Part shown: positions 25,889-33,492 of the stretch, piece by piece
Numbering within the stretch: the first letter of the stretch is position 1
Layout: the number at the start of each line of letters is the position of its first letter
Source of the DNA: Mycolicibacterium helvum
GTDB lineage: Bacteria; Actinomycetota; Actinomycetes; Mycobacteriales; Mycobacteriaceae
Assembly (NCBI RefSeq): GCF_010731895.1
Contig: NZ_AP022596.1
Coordinates: 682,001-746,000 of the forward strand
Length of the DNA: 64,000 bases
Reading direction: 5' to 3'
The notes under the pieces: generated by a model
Told to the model about the DNA's origin: nothing
Database searches by the model: none
The model's input: the letters and a program-made list of their open reading frames with translations, nothing else
Program-made: the position numbers and the translations under genes

Positions 25889-27121
25889 CTACTTACTGTC
25901 GTAAAGTCCCTCGTAATCATCGTCGCGGCGACGTAACAGCGGGATCAGAGTGACCACGACGGCCACCACGATCGCGGCCAGCATGACCGCTCCGGTGTAG
26001 CGCGGATCGAAGAAGATGGTGGCCGCCGCGCCGAACGCGATGATGCCCACCCATAGGTAGATCAGCAGCACGGCGCGGCGGTGCGAGTGCCCGATCTGGA
26101 GCAGTCGGTGGTGCAGATGCATCTTGTCGGGGCTCAGCGGACTGCGGCCGGCACGGGTGCGCCGCACGATGGCCAGCAGCGTATCCAGGGCAGGCACCAG
26201 CATGACCGCGATCACCAGCAGGAACGGCGACAGCAGAGCGAAGACGTCCCGCGCGCCGTAAGCGCTCTGCGAGATCGGGCCCGCCGCGGTGGTGGACGCC
26301 GCGGCCAGCATCAGGCCGACGAGCATCGAACCGGAGTCGCCCATGAAGATCTTGGCGCGATAGAAATTGTGCGGCAGGAACCCCAGACACGCGCCGGCCA
26401 ACACCACCGAGATCACCGCCGGCGGGTAGAACAACACGTCGCCGCCATGGTCACGCAGCAGGCCGACCGAGAATATGCAGATGGCCATGGCGGTGATCAG
26501 CCCCAGGCCGGCGGCCAGCCCGTCGAGGCCATCGACGAAGTTCATCGCGTTGACGATCGACACCGTCAGCGCGAGGGTCAGCAGGATCGATGAGACCTGG
26601 TCCAGCACGATCGTGCCGACCCCGCCGATCGGGATGTACAACACGCTCCACGCGACACCCATGGTGACCAGGACGCTGGCCGCGGTGATCTGCCCGGCGA
26701 ACTTCGTCAGCGCATCCAGACCCCAGCGGTCGTCGATCAGCCCGATTCCCATGATCAGGCCACCGGCGACCACGACCGCAGGCATCCCCGAGGAGTAGAT
26801 GAAGCCGCGGGCCAACGCCGGCAGCTGAGAGGCCAAGAAGACCGCGGTGACCACGCCCATGTACATGGCCAGCCCGCCCATGCGCGGGGTCGGCTTGATG
26901 TGCACGTCCCGCTCACGGGGGTACGCCACCGCTCCCAGGCGGGTGGCCAGCACGCGAACCCAGCCGGTGGCGAAGTAGGTGATGATCGCGGCGGTCAAGC
27001 CGACAAGAGCCAACTCACGCAACGGAACACCGGCGCCGCGGTCAGCGAGCGCGAGCGCCGTGGAGCCGGTGGGCAGGAGCGAAGCGACCGGGGGAACAAC
27101 CACTGCGAGGAGTTCAGCCAT
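25889..27121 (-). CDS. wecA: Decaprenyl-phosphate GlcNAc-1-phosphate transferase WecA
   Basis: 410 residues, about eleven membrane helices, MraY/WecA family. Motifs: GGLAMYMGVV, MGIGLIDDRWGLD with the Asp pair, MNFVDGLDGLAAG, and HLHHRLLQIGHSHR. Orthologue of Rv1302 (rfe). It starts cell-wall arabinogalactan linker synthesis by forming decaprenyl-PP-GlcNAc at the inner face of the membrane. The start overlaps the preceding tsaC-like stop by 8 nt. The N-terminal segment (27071-27095) contains one copy of a short dispersed repeat. Confidence 0.93.
   Translation of the reverse strand: MAELLAVVVPPVASLLPTGSTALALADRGAGVPLRELALVGLTAAIITYFATGWVRVLATRLGAVAYPRERDVHIKPTPRMGGLAMYMGVVTAVFLASQLPALARGFIYSSGMPAVVVAGGLIMGIGLIDDRWGLDALTKFAGQITAASVLVTMGVAWSVLYIPIGGVGTIVLDQVSSILLTLALTVSIVNAMNFVDGLDGLAAGLGLITAMAICIFSVGLLRDHGGDVLFYPPAVISVVLAGACLGFLPHNFYRAKIFMGDSGSMLVGLMLAAASTTAAGPISQSAYGARDVFALLSPFLLVIAVMLVPALDTLLAIVRRTRAGRSPLSPDKMHLHHRLLQIGHSHRRAVLLIYLWVGIIAFGAAATIFFDPRYTGAVMLAAIVVAVVVTLIPLLRRRDDDYEGLYDSK
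27071..27095 (+). repeat. Dispersed GC-rich 24-25 nt repeat, copy 2
   Basis: The minus strand contains the 19-nt core GGTCGCTTCGCTCCTGCCC. It is embedded in the wecA coding sequence close to the start codon. Copies at 29684-29707 and 63471-63494 share this core exactly or with one change. Confidence 0.6.
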
Positions 27122-27773
27122 CGGCCGTCAGGGATGCGACGTCGGTGCCGAGGACCTCGGCGATGGCCGCGGCGCTGACCGGGCCCTCCCGCAGCAGCCG
27201 CGGGGTCGAGCCGGTCAGGTCGACGATCGTGGAGGCGGCCTGCTCCGGGGACGGCCCGGCGTCCAGATACACCTGAACCTGATCGGCGAGCTGGCGCTGC
27301 GCTTCCTCGGATGTCGTGGCCGCCGGACGCCCGGAGAGGTTGGCGCTGGACACCGCCATCGGGCCGGTCTCGCGCAGCAGTTCGATCGCCACCGGGTGCA
27401 GCGGCATCCGCAGCATGACGGTCCCCCGCGCGTCACCGAGGTCCCATTGCAGCGAGGGCGCTTGCTGGACAACCAGGCTCAGCGCGCCGGGCCAGAAAGC
27501 GCGGATCAATTCGCGGGCGCTGTGCGGAACCGAGTACACCAGGCCGTCGATGGTGTGCCAGGAGCCCACCAGTACACCGACCGGCATGTCGCGGCCGCGG
27601 CCCTTGGCTGCCAGCAGCGCGGCGACTGCCTCGTTGTCGAAAGCGTCGGCACCGATGCCATACACCGTGTCGGTGGGCATCACGACCAGTCGGCCGCTCT
27701 TGACCGCGGCGGCGGCCGCGGAGATGGCCTCGGCGCGCCGGCTGGCGTCGGCGCAGTCGAACACCTGGGTCAC
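27114..27773 (-). CDS. L-threonylcarbamoyladenylate synthase (Sua5/YciO/YrdC family)
   Basis: 219 residues from GTG 27773, which overlaps the prmC stop as GTGA; the longer frame is rejected because Rv1301 (217 residues) starts at the equivalent position. YrdC-fold motifs: RLVVMPTDTVYGIGADAF, KGRGRDMPVGVLVG, and SSANLSG. It makes threonylcarbamoyl-AMP for the universal t6A37 tRNA modification. Translationally coupled on both sides. Confidence 0.9.
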   Translation of the reverse strand: MTQVFDCADASRRAEAISAAAAAVKSGRLVVMPTDTVYGIGADAFDNEAVAALLAAKGRGRDMPVGVLVGSWHTIDGLVYSVPHSARELIRAFWPGALSLVVQQAPSLQWDLGDARGTVMLRMPLHPVAIELLRETGPMAVSSANLSGRPAATTSEEAQRQLADQVQVYLDAGPSPEQAASTIVDLTGSTPRLLREGPVSAAAIAEVLGTDVASLTADG

Positions 27774-28618
27774 GCTGGCTCCTTTGTCCGGCAGGCAGTC
27801 ACGAACCGGGGTCGGCCCGCCAGATCGCGATGTGGGGTTATTGCGTTGAAACACTTTGTGCTGCTTATAGTTTCGACCGTTTGATCCGATGTGGTGTCGT
27901 CGTGTTCGACGGCGAACAGGCCACCCGGCTTGAGCCAGTCGGCGGCGAACCGCGCGATCGGTGCGATCACGGCCATGCCGTCGTCGCCACCGAACAATGC
28001 GTGTGCCGGGTCATGGTCGGCCACTTCAGGATCCAGCACTGCCCCGGCAGGGATATAAGGCGGATTGGACACCACGAGGTCGACGCTACCGCGCAGGTCT
28101 GTGAGCAGCCCGGGGACTGTGACGTCGGCCCGCACCAATTCGACGGTCGTCGATTCGGCGTTGCGGCGCGCGTAGTCCAGCGCGGTGGCGTCGTCGTCGA
28201 CGGCGATCACCCGCGCCCGCGGCCAGTGCGTCCCCAGGGCGATGGCCAGCGCACCGGATCCGGTGCACAGGTCGACGATCACCGCCTGCTCGGGCAGTCG
28301 TTGGGCCAGTGCCCATTCCAGCAGGGCCTCGGTCTCCGGGCGCGGGATGAACACCCCGGGCCCGACCAGCAGCTCCAGCGGGCCGAACGCCGCTGAGCCG
28401 GTGAGGTGTTGCAGCGGGATCCGGCTGCACCGGGCGCCGATCACCTCGTCGTAGCGGGTGAAGAAGTCGGCATCGGGCTCGTCGATCGCGACCAGCCGGC
28501 CGCGGTCGACGCCGGCCAGGTGGGCAGCCAGCAGCTCGGCATCGGTACGCGCCGAGTCGATGCCCGCCTCGGCGAGGGCGGCGGTGGCCAGATCGATGGC
28601 CTGCCGCAGCGCGGTCAT
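27770..28618 (-). CDS. prmC: Release factor glutamine methyltransferase
   Basis: 282 residues (HemK). N-terminal helical RF-binding domain (1-~75), SAM-binding motif [15 protein letters not shown] (115-129), and the hallmark NPPY at 185-188, which binds the substrate glutamine. It methylates the Gln of the GGQ motif of RF1/RF2. Coupled by ATGA overlap to prfA, its substrate gene, and by GTGA to the downstream tsaC-like gene. Confidence 0.93.
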   Translation of the reverse strand: MTALRQAIDLATAALAEAGIDSARTDAELLAAHLAGVDRGRLVAIDEPDADFFTRYDEVIGARCSRIPLQHLTGSAAFGPLELLVGPGVFIPRPETEALLEWALAQRLPEQAVIVDLCTGSGALAIALGTHWPRARVIAVDDDATALDYARRNAESTTVELVRADVTVPGLLTDLRGSVDLVVSNPPYIPAGAVLDPEVADHDPAHALFGGDDGMAVIAPIARFAADWLKPGGLFAVEHDDTTSDQTVETISSTKCFNAITPHRDLAGRPRFVTACRTKEPA

Positions 28619-29718
28619 GCCTGCTGCAGCCTTGCCTGCTTGTCGGCCTCAGCCAGTGCGTCCAGTAGTGGATCGAGGTCGCCGTCGAGCACCTGGTCCA
28701 GGTTGTGCGCCTTGAAATTGATCCGGTGATCGGCGATCCGGTTCTCCGGGAAGTTGTAAGTGCGAATTCGCTCGCTGCGGTCGACGGTGCGGATCTGGCT
28801 GGCCCGGTCGGCCGACGCGTCAGCCGAGGCCTGTTCTTCGGCCAATGCCTGCAGGCGCGCAGCCAGCACGATCATCGCGCGAGCTTTGTTCTGCAGCTGC
28901 GAGCGCTCGTTCTGACAGGTCACGACGATACCGGTGGGCAGGTGCGTGATCCGGACCGCGGAGTCGGTGGTGTTGACGCCCTGACCGCCCTTGCCCGACG
29001 AGCGGTAGACGTCGATGCGCAGGTCGGACTCATCGATCTGGACAGCTTCGACATCTTCGGGCTCGGGATAGACCAGAACGCCGGCGGCGGAGGTGTGCAC
29101 CCGGCCCTGCGACTCGGTGACCGGCACGCGCTGGACGCGGTGCACGCCGCCTTCGAACTTCATCCGCGACCACACGCCGTCGGCGGAGTCACCCTTGCTG
29201 CGGATGGACAGCGTGGCGTCCTTGTAGCCGCCGAGATCGGACGTGGTCTCGTCGAGCATGGTGACCGTCCAGCCGTGACGCTCGGCATAACGCATATACA
29301 TCCGAGCCAGGTCCGCGGCGAACAGTGCCGACTCTTCCCCACCCTCACCGGATTTCACCTCGAGGACGATGTCGTCGGCGTCGTGCGGATCACGCGGGGC
29401 CAGCAGATCGGTGAGGTGTGCGTCGAGCTCGGCGACCTTGGCCTCCAGTTCGGGCACCTCGGCGGCGAAGGACGCGTCCTCGGCGGCCAGCTCGCGGGCG
29501 GCTTCGAGGTCTCCGCGCGCGGTGTCCAGCCTGCGATAGGCCGTGACGATCGGCGCCAGCTGAGCGAAGCGCCGGCCCACCCGGCGGGCATTGCCCGCGT
29601 CGTTGTGCAGCGCGGGATCGGACAGCTGACGTTCGAGGTCGGCGTGTTCGGTCAGCGCCGCTTCAACCGTCGCCCCGGCTGAATCCCGGGTCGCTTCGCT
29701 CCTGCCCTCCGGCGCCAT
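28615..29718 (-). CDS. prfA: Peptide chain release factor 1
   Basis: 367 residues from ATG 29718, supported by the ribosome site AGAGGAGGGG 6-10 nt upstream. GGQ at 244-246 ([11 protein letters not shown]) and the stop-codon reading PxT-type tripeptide (RVPVTESQG) identify RF1, which reads UAA/UAG. Compared with the 357-residue M. tuberculosis protein, the first dozen residues ([13 protein letters not shown]) are extra and are encoded by a copy of the dispersed short repeat, so the N terminus has apparently grown by repeat insertion. Confidence 0.93.
   Translation of the reverse strand: MAPEGRSEATRDSAGATVEAALTEHADLERQLSDPALHNDAGNARRVGRRFAQLAPIVTAYRRLDTARGDLEAARELAAEDASFAAEVPELEAKVAELDAHLTDLLAPRDPHDADDIVLEVKSGEGGEESALFAADLARMYMRYAERHGWTVTMLDETTSDLGGYKDATLSIRSKGDSADGVWSRMKFEGGVHRVQRVPVTESQGRVHTSAAGVLVYPEPEDVEAVQIDESDLRIDVYRSSGKGGQGVNTTDSAVRITHLPTGIVVTCQNERSQLQNKARAMIVLAARLQALAEEQASADASADRASQIRTVDRSERIRTYNFPENRIADHRINFKAHNLDQVLDGDLDPLLDALAEADKQARLQQA
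29684..29707 (+). repeat. Dispersed GC-rich 24-nt repeat, copy 1
   Basis: Plus strand contains the core GGTCGCTTCGCTCCTGCCC, flanked by TCCCG. It encodes residues of the N-terminal extension of RF1 on the opposite strand. Confidence 0.6.
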
Positions 29719-29811
29719 CTCCGCTCCCCTCCTCTCCTGGTCAGCTGGGCCCAAACGCAAACCGACGCCCGGCCTGCGCACGTGGCGGCAGAGCGGGCGT
29801 CGGTAAGGCAG

Positions 29812-30042
29812 CTACTTGTCGGCCGACTCGCCGGTCTTGCGCTTTCCGTAGCGCTTCTCGAAGCGGGCCACGCGGCCGCCGCTGTCGAGGATCTTCTGCT
29901 TGCCGGTGTAGAACGGGTGGCACTGCGAGCACACCTCGACGGTGATGTGGCCGCCGTCCTTGGTGCTGCGAGTGGTGAAGGAGTTGCCACAGCCGCAGAC
30001 CACGTTGGTCTCGGCGTAGGCGGGATGAATCCCTGTTTTCAT
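29812..30042 (-). CDS. rpmE: 50S ribosomal protein L31, zinc-binding form
   Basis: 76 residues. Cys16 and Cys18 (VCGCGNSF) and [13 protein letters not shown] supply the four-cysteine zinc site, making this the C+ paralogue that is usually replaced by a C- form under zinc limitation. 93 nt before prfA on the same strand. In M. tuberculosis rho lies directly upstream; here three extra genes intervene. Confidence 0.96.
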   Translation of the reverse strand: MKTGIHPAYAETNVVCGCGNSFTTRSTKDGGHITVEVCSQCHPFYTGKQKILDSGGRVARFEKRYGKRKTGESADK

Positions 30043-30181
30043 GGTGTCCTCTACATTCGGTGGTCGCCGGGTCGCCCTAGGAATTTTCCCTGGTAATCGA
30101 GCGTGAACCGGTACCTGAGGTGGTCGACGATCCAGTATGCCAGGTTGACCGTCACCAGCCCAAACGCGTCACTGTCCCCGG

Positions 30182-31798
30182 CTATTCCGCCGGGCCCGTG
30201 GTGTAGCTCCGGCCCCGCGCGGCACGCGTCCAGACCACGCCCACGCCGGGGTGCGTACCGCGGGCGACGAGCTCGCGCTTGAGCACCTTGTTGGTGGCGG
30301 TAGCCGGCAGTTCGTCGGCAATCCAGACGTGCCGGGGCCAGGCCTTGGGCGACAGGTCGGACTGCTCGGCTAGGAACTCGGCGAGGTCCGCTGGGCTGAG
30401 CTGAGCACCGTCGGCGAGCACGATCGCCGCCATCACCTGGTCTCCCACGTGCTCGTCGGGCACCGGGTACACCGCGACCTGACTGACCTGCGGCAGCCGC
30501 TGGATGATGCGCTCGATCGGCGCGGCGGCCATGTTCTCGCCATCCACCCGCATCCAGTCCGCAGTACGCCCGGCCAGGAAGATCCAGCCGTCCGCGTCGC
30601 GGTAGCCGAGGTCACCGGACCAGTACATGCCGTACCGCAGGCGTTCGTCGGTGGCGTTGCTGTCGTTGTAGTAGCCACCGAACATGCCCCCACCAGTGGT
30701 GTTGACGATCTCGCCGATCGCTTCATCGGGGTTGGCCAGCGCGCCGCTTTCGTCGAAAACGGCTGTGGCGCATTCCATTCGGGTCTCCGAGTCGTAAATG
30801 GCCACGCCGGGAAAGCCCCGACCGACCGAGCCGGGCGGGCAGTCGTCCTCACGGGTGATGATCACCGCACCCTCGGTGGAGCCGAATCCGTCCCACACCG
30901 CGCACCCGAAGCGGCGGCTGAATTCGGCGATATCGCGGTCGGTGGCCTCGTTGCCGAAGGCGACCCGCAGCGGGTTGTCGTGATCGTCGGGTTGTTCGGC
31001 CGTCGCCAGCACGTAGGCCAGCGGCTTGCCCACGTAGTTCATGTAGGTGGCCCCGTAGCGGCGCAGATCAGCCAGCAGGCCGGAGGCCGTGAACGACGCC
31101 GGCGCCATCGCCGCCCCGGCATTGAGCGCCACCGCCCAGCCGGCCATCAACGCGTTGGAATGGAACAGCGGCATCGACAGGTAGCAAACGTCGGAGGCCG
31201 TGATCGCGAACCGGTCGACCAGCGCGACGCCGGCGAAGGGAACCATCATGTGGGCGACCTGGACCGCTTTGGGCTCACCGCTGGTGCCAGAGGTGAAGAT
31301 CAGCATGAACGTGTCGGTGGCGGTGACTTCCCGGTGCGGGGTCAGCTCGCCAGCCCCCGCCAGCAGCGCCGACCATTCGTCGGAGTCGACGTCGAACACC
31401 CGGACTCCCGGCAGCTCAAGCCCCTCGAGCAGCTGGCGATCGGCCGAATCGGTGAGCAGGATCTGACAGTCGGCCTTGACGATATCGCGCGCCAGGGCTG
31501 CGCCGCGGCGGGTGTTGTTGACCCCGCACAGCACGTATCCACCGAGGCCAGCCGCCGCCATGGCGGTGAGCATCGCGGGGGTATTGCCCAGCAGCGTTCC
31601 CACATGCAGCGGGCGATCCGGGTCGGCGATCGCGATCAGCGCGGCCGCCTGCCGGGCAGCCTCGTCAAGATGTTCGCGCCAGGTCCACACCCGCTCGCCG
31701 AACTTCACCGCCGGGGTGGATTCGTCGCGACGCTCGCGGAGCAGCTGCTGGACCGTCTCGGCCACGGATCCCCCGTCTCTCGTCATCTTTCGCATCAA
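30182..31798 (-). CDS. Acyl-CoA ligase of the FadD1/FadD17 type
   Basis: 538 residues (alternative ATG at 31786). ANL-superfamily motifs: A3/P-loop LIFTSGTSGEPKAV, A5 DGFGSTEGAV, A7/A8 YWSGDLGYRDADGWIFLAGRTADWMRVDGEN, and A10 ATATNKVLKREL with the catalytic Lys. It activates a carboxylic acid to acyl-AMP and then acyl-CoA in the cytosol; by overall sequence pattern it resembles mycobacterial FadD1/FadD17, the latter linked to steroid side-chain breakdown, but the substrate cannot be read from sequence. Divergent from a TetR gene with a palindromic operator between them, so it is probably repressed by that protein. Confidence 0.85.
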   Translation of the reverse strand: MMRKMTRDGGSVAETVQQLLRERRDESTPAVKFGERVWTWREHLDEAARQAAALIAIADPDRPLHVGTLLGNTPAMLTAMAAAGLGGYVLCGVNNTRRGAALARDIVKADCQILLTDSADRQLLEGLELPGVRVFDVDSDEWSALLAGAGELTPHREVTATDTFMLIFTSGTSGEPKAVQVAHMMVPFAGVALVDRFAITASDVCYLSMPLFHSNALMAGWAVALNAGAAMAPASFTASGLLADLRRYGATYMNYVGKPLAYVLATAEQPDDHDNPLRVAFGNEATDRDIAEFSRRFGCAVWDGFGSTEGAVIITREDDCPPGSVGRGFPGVAIYDSETRMECATAVFDESGALANPDEAIGEIVNTTGGGMFGGYYNDSNATDERLRYGMYWSGDLGYRDADGWIFLAGRTADWMRVDGENMAAAPIERIIQRLPQVSQVAVYPVPDEHVGDQVMAAIVLADGAQLSPADLAEFLAEQSDLSPKAWPRHVWIADELPATATNKVLKRELVARGTHPGVGVVWTRAARGRSYTTGPAE

Positions 31799-31838
31799 CC
31801 CGCGCCGTCGCGGTGCCTTAGGTCACAATAGAAGCGCA

Positions 31839-31868
31839 GGGTAAACAGAATGACAAATCTGTCTACCC
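31839..31868. promoter_or_regulatory. Palindromic operator, probably for the adjacent TetR regulator
   Basis: Inverted repeat of 11-nt arms, GGGTAAACAGA (31839-31849) and TCTGTCTACCC (31858-31868), with one mismatch and an 8-nt centre. It sits between the divergent acyl-CoA ligase and TetR start codons, 40 nt from the former and 82 nt from the latter, a position that could block both promoters. Confidence 0.7.
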
Positions 31869-31950
31869 ATGCAGCGGGACCACCGCGGATCCGGGTTTGG
31901 AAGGATGTCCGCATCGGGACTGTCGCGTCGATACGAGGAGGACCACGAAG

Positions 31951-32577
31951 GTGACTGCCAGCACCGACGCCGACAGCCGGCACGGGGCCAAATCCGTCCA
32001 GGAGCGACTGGTCGACGCCGCCGAAGTCTGTCTGCGAGCCAAAGGCATCCGGGCGACGACGGTATCCGAGGTCGCCGAGGCGGCCGGGGTATCACGCGGC
32101 TGGCTCTACCGGCACTACCCCGACAAGGCGTCCCTGCTCGGCGCGGCGATCGTGCGCCTCAACAACGCGTTCTGGGCCGAGTCGCACCAGGTGCTGGATG
32201 GGCTTGGCACCTTCGAGGAGCAATTGACCGTCGGCGTGCGACTGGGCCGCAGCGCCTACGACTCCCCTGGCGCTCTGGTGATGCAGCTGCGCCGCGATGA
32301 GCCCGAGGAATTCGCGGCCTGCGCCGGCGCCGGCGTTCAGGGCCTGGTGCCCGATCTCGGCCGGTTCTGGCAGCCCTATTTGGAGGCGGCGCGCGACCGG
32401 GGCGAAATCCACGCCGAGACGCAACTCGACGAGGCCGCCGAGTGGGTGGCCAGGGTTCAGATCAGCCTCGGCACTGTTCCCGGCGAGACCCTGGACCCCG
32501 ACGACCACGCCGCGGTGCTGCGGTACATGCGCCGATATGTGTTGCCCGGCCTGCGTGTTGCGCCAGCGGCGCAATAA
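31951..32577 (+). CDS. TetR-family transcriptional regulator
   Basis: 208 residues from GTG 31951, chosen because GAGGAGG (31935-31941) lies 9 nt upstream; a longer in-frame start lacks this. N-terminal helix-turn-helix (about residues 17-60: RLVDAAEVCLRAKGIRATTV, AEAAGVSRGWLYRHYPDKASLL). The C-terminal ligand/dimer domain is of an unassigned type. It is likely to autorepress and control the divergent acyl-CoA ligase through the palindrome at 31839-31868; the ligand is probably an acyl-CoA or related acid (inference). Confidence 0.88.
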   Translation: MTASTDADSRHGAKSVQERLVDAAEVCLRAKGIRATTVSEVAEAAGVSRGWLYRHYPDKASLLGAAIVRLNNAFWAESHQVLDGLGTFEEQLTVGVRLGRSAYDSPGALVMQLRRDEPEEFAACAGAGVQGLVPDLGRFWQPYLEAARDRGEIHAETQLDEAAEWVARVQISLGTVPGETLDPDDHAAVLRYMRRYVLPGLRVAPAAQ

Positions 32578-32652
32578 GCCTGCGCACCGAAAAACACTGG
32601 GCGCCAAGCGCTGTCATGATCTGGTCGCAGTGTCGGGTGCCCGCCTGACAGA

Positions 32653-33465
32653 ATGTCGCACATGGGCACATTAAGCCGCCGGGGGGCGGTATTGGTCGCG
32701 GCTTTGGCCATCGGGCTCACCGCGTGTGGCGGGTCCAATAGCACGAATGCCACCACCACCGGGACCACCAAGGCCGCCGCGACGTCGGCGAGTGCTAACG
32801 CATCACCGACGACAGCGGCACCGACCAGCGGGGTCTCCGACAAACAGAAGTACTCGGTCACCCGCTCCACTGCCGGGGATGCCACCACGGACGGTAAGGG
32901 CCGCTGGACGCTGGTCGTCGACACCATTACCGGCGGTAACCCGCAGGTCGCGGGGGCCTTCAACAGTGCGGTGCATGCGTCGGCGGCCGGGCAGCTCGAA
33001 CCGGTCAAAAACGGTGCCGACCCGGACGGGACGTGGACGTTCGAGACTCAACCGCAGATCTATTTCGGCGGCGCATCGGTGTCGGAACTGATCAGCGGTC
33101 TCTACGTGCATGTGCCGTCGGCGCATCCGAGCAGCTATGTCAGCACCGTGGTGATCGACTCGCGGTCGGCGAAGCCGATCACGCTGGCGGATCTGTTCAC
33201 CGATAAGCAGGCCGGCTTGAATCGGCTGTCGGAGCAGACGAAGGCCTTGCTGCCAGGGGTGACCGGAGTCGGGCCGACACCGATGGCCGACGAGCCGGGC
33301 AATGCGCCAACGGAAGCGAACTTCGCCAACTGGATCCCCACGCCCGACGGTCTGGAGATCCACTTCGCCGACTACCAGTTCTTCCACGGGACGCCGACCA
33401 TCACGGTGCCCTGGTCGGCCCTGGACGGCCTGCTGGCGCCCGGGATGGACGCCCTGCGGACGTAG
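32653..33465 (+). CDS. Exported lipoprotein with an RsiV/DUF3298-like domain
   Basis: 270 residues. Signal peptide with lipobox LTAC ending at Cys25 (AIGLTACGGSNS), then a Ser/Thr/Ala-rich tether (~26-60) and a folded domain (~65-270) with the pattern YVSTVVIDSRSAKPITLADLFT and WIPTPDGLEIHFADYQ, which matches the DUF3298/RsiV C-terminal type also found in MPT64-like mycobacterial proteins. Expected to be anchored on the outer face of the plasma membrane. Function unknown. 75 nt after the TetR gene and convergent with rho. Confidence 0.8.
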   Translation: MSHMGTLSRRGAVLVAALAIGLTACGGSNSTNATTTGTTKAAATSASANASPTTAAPTSGVSDKQKYSVTRSTAGDATTDGKGRWTLVVDTITGGNPQVAGAFNSAVHASAAGQLEPVKNGADPDGTWTFETQPQIYFGGASVSELISGLYVHVPSAHPSSYVSTVVIDSRSAKPITLADLFTDKQAGLNRLSEQTKALLPGVTGVGPTPMADEPGNAPTEANFANWIPTPDGLEIHFADYQFFHGTPTITVPWSALDGLLAPGMDALRT

Positions 33466-33492
33466 TCCGCAGGATTTCGGCGCGGCGCGGGG

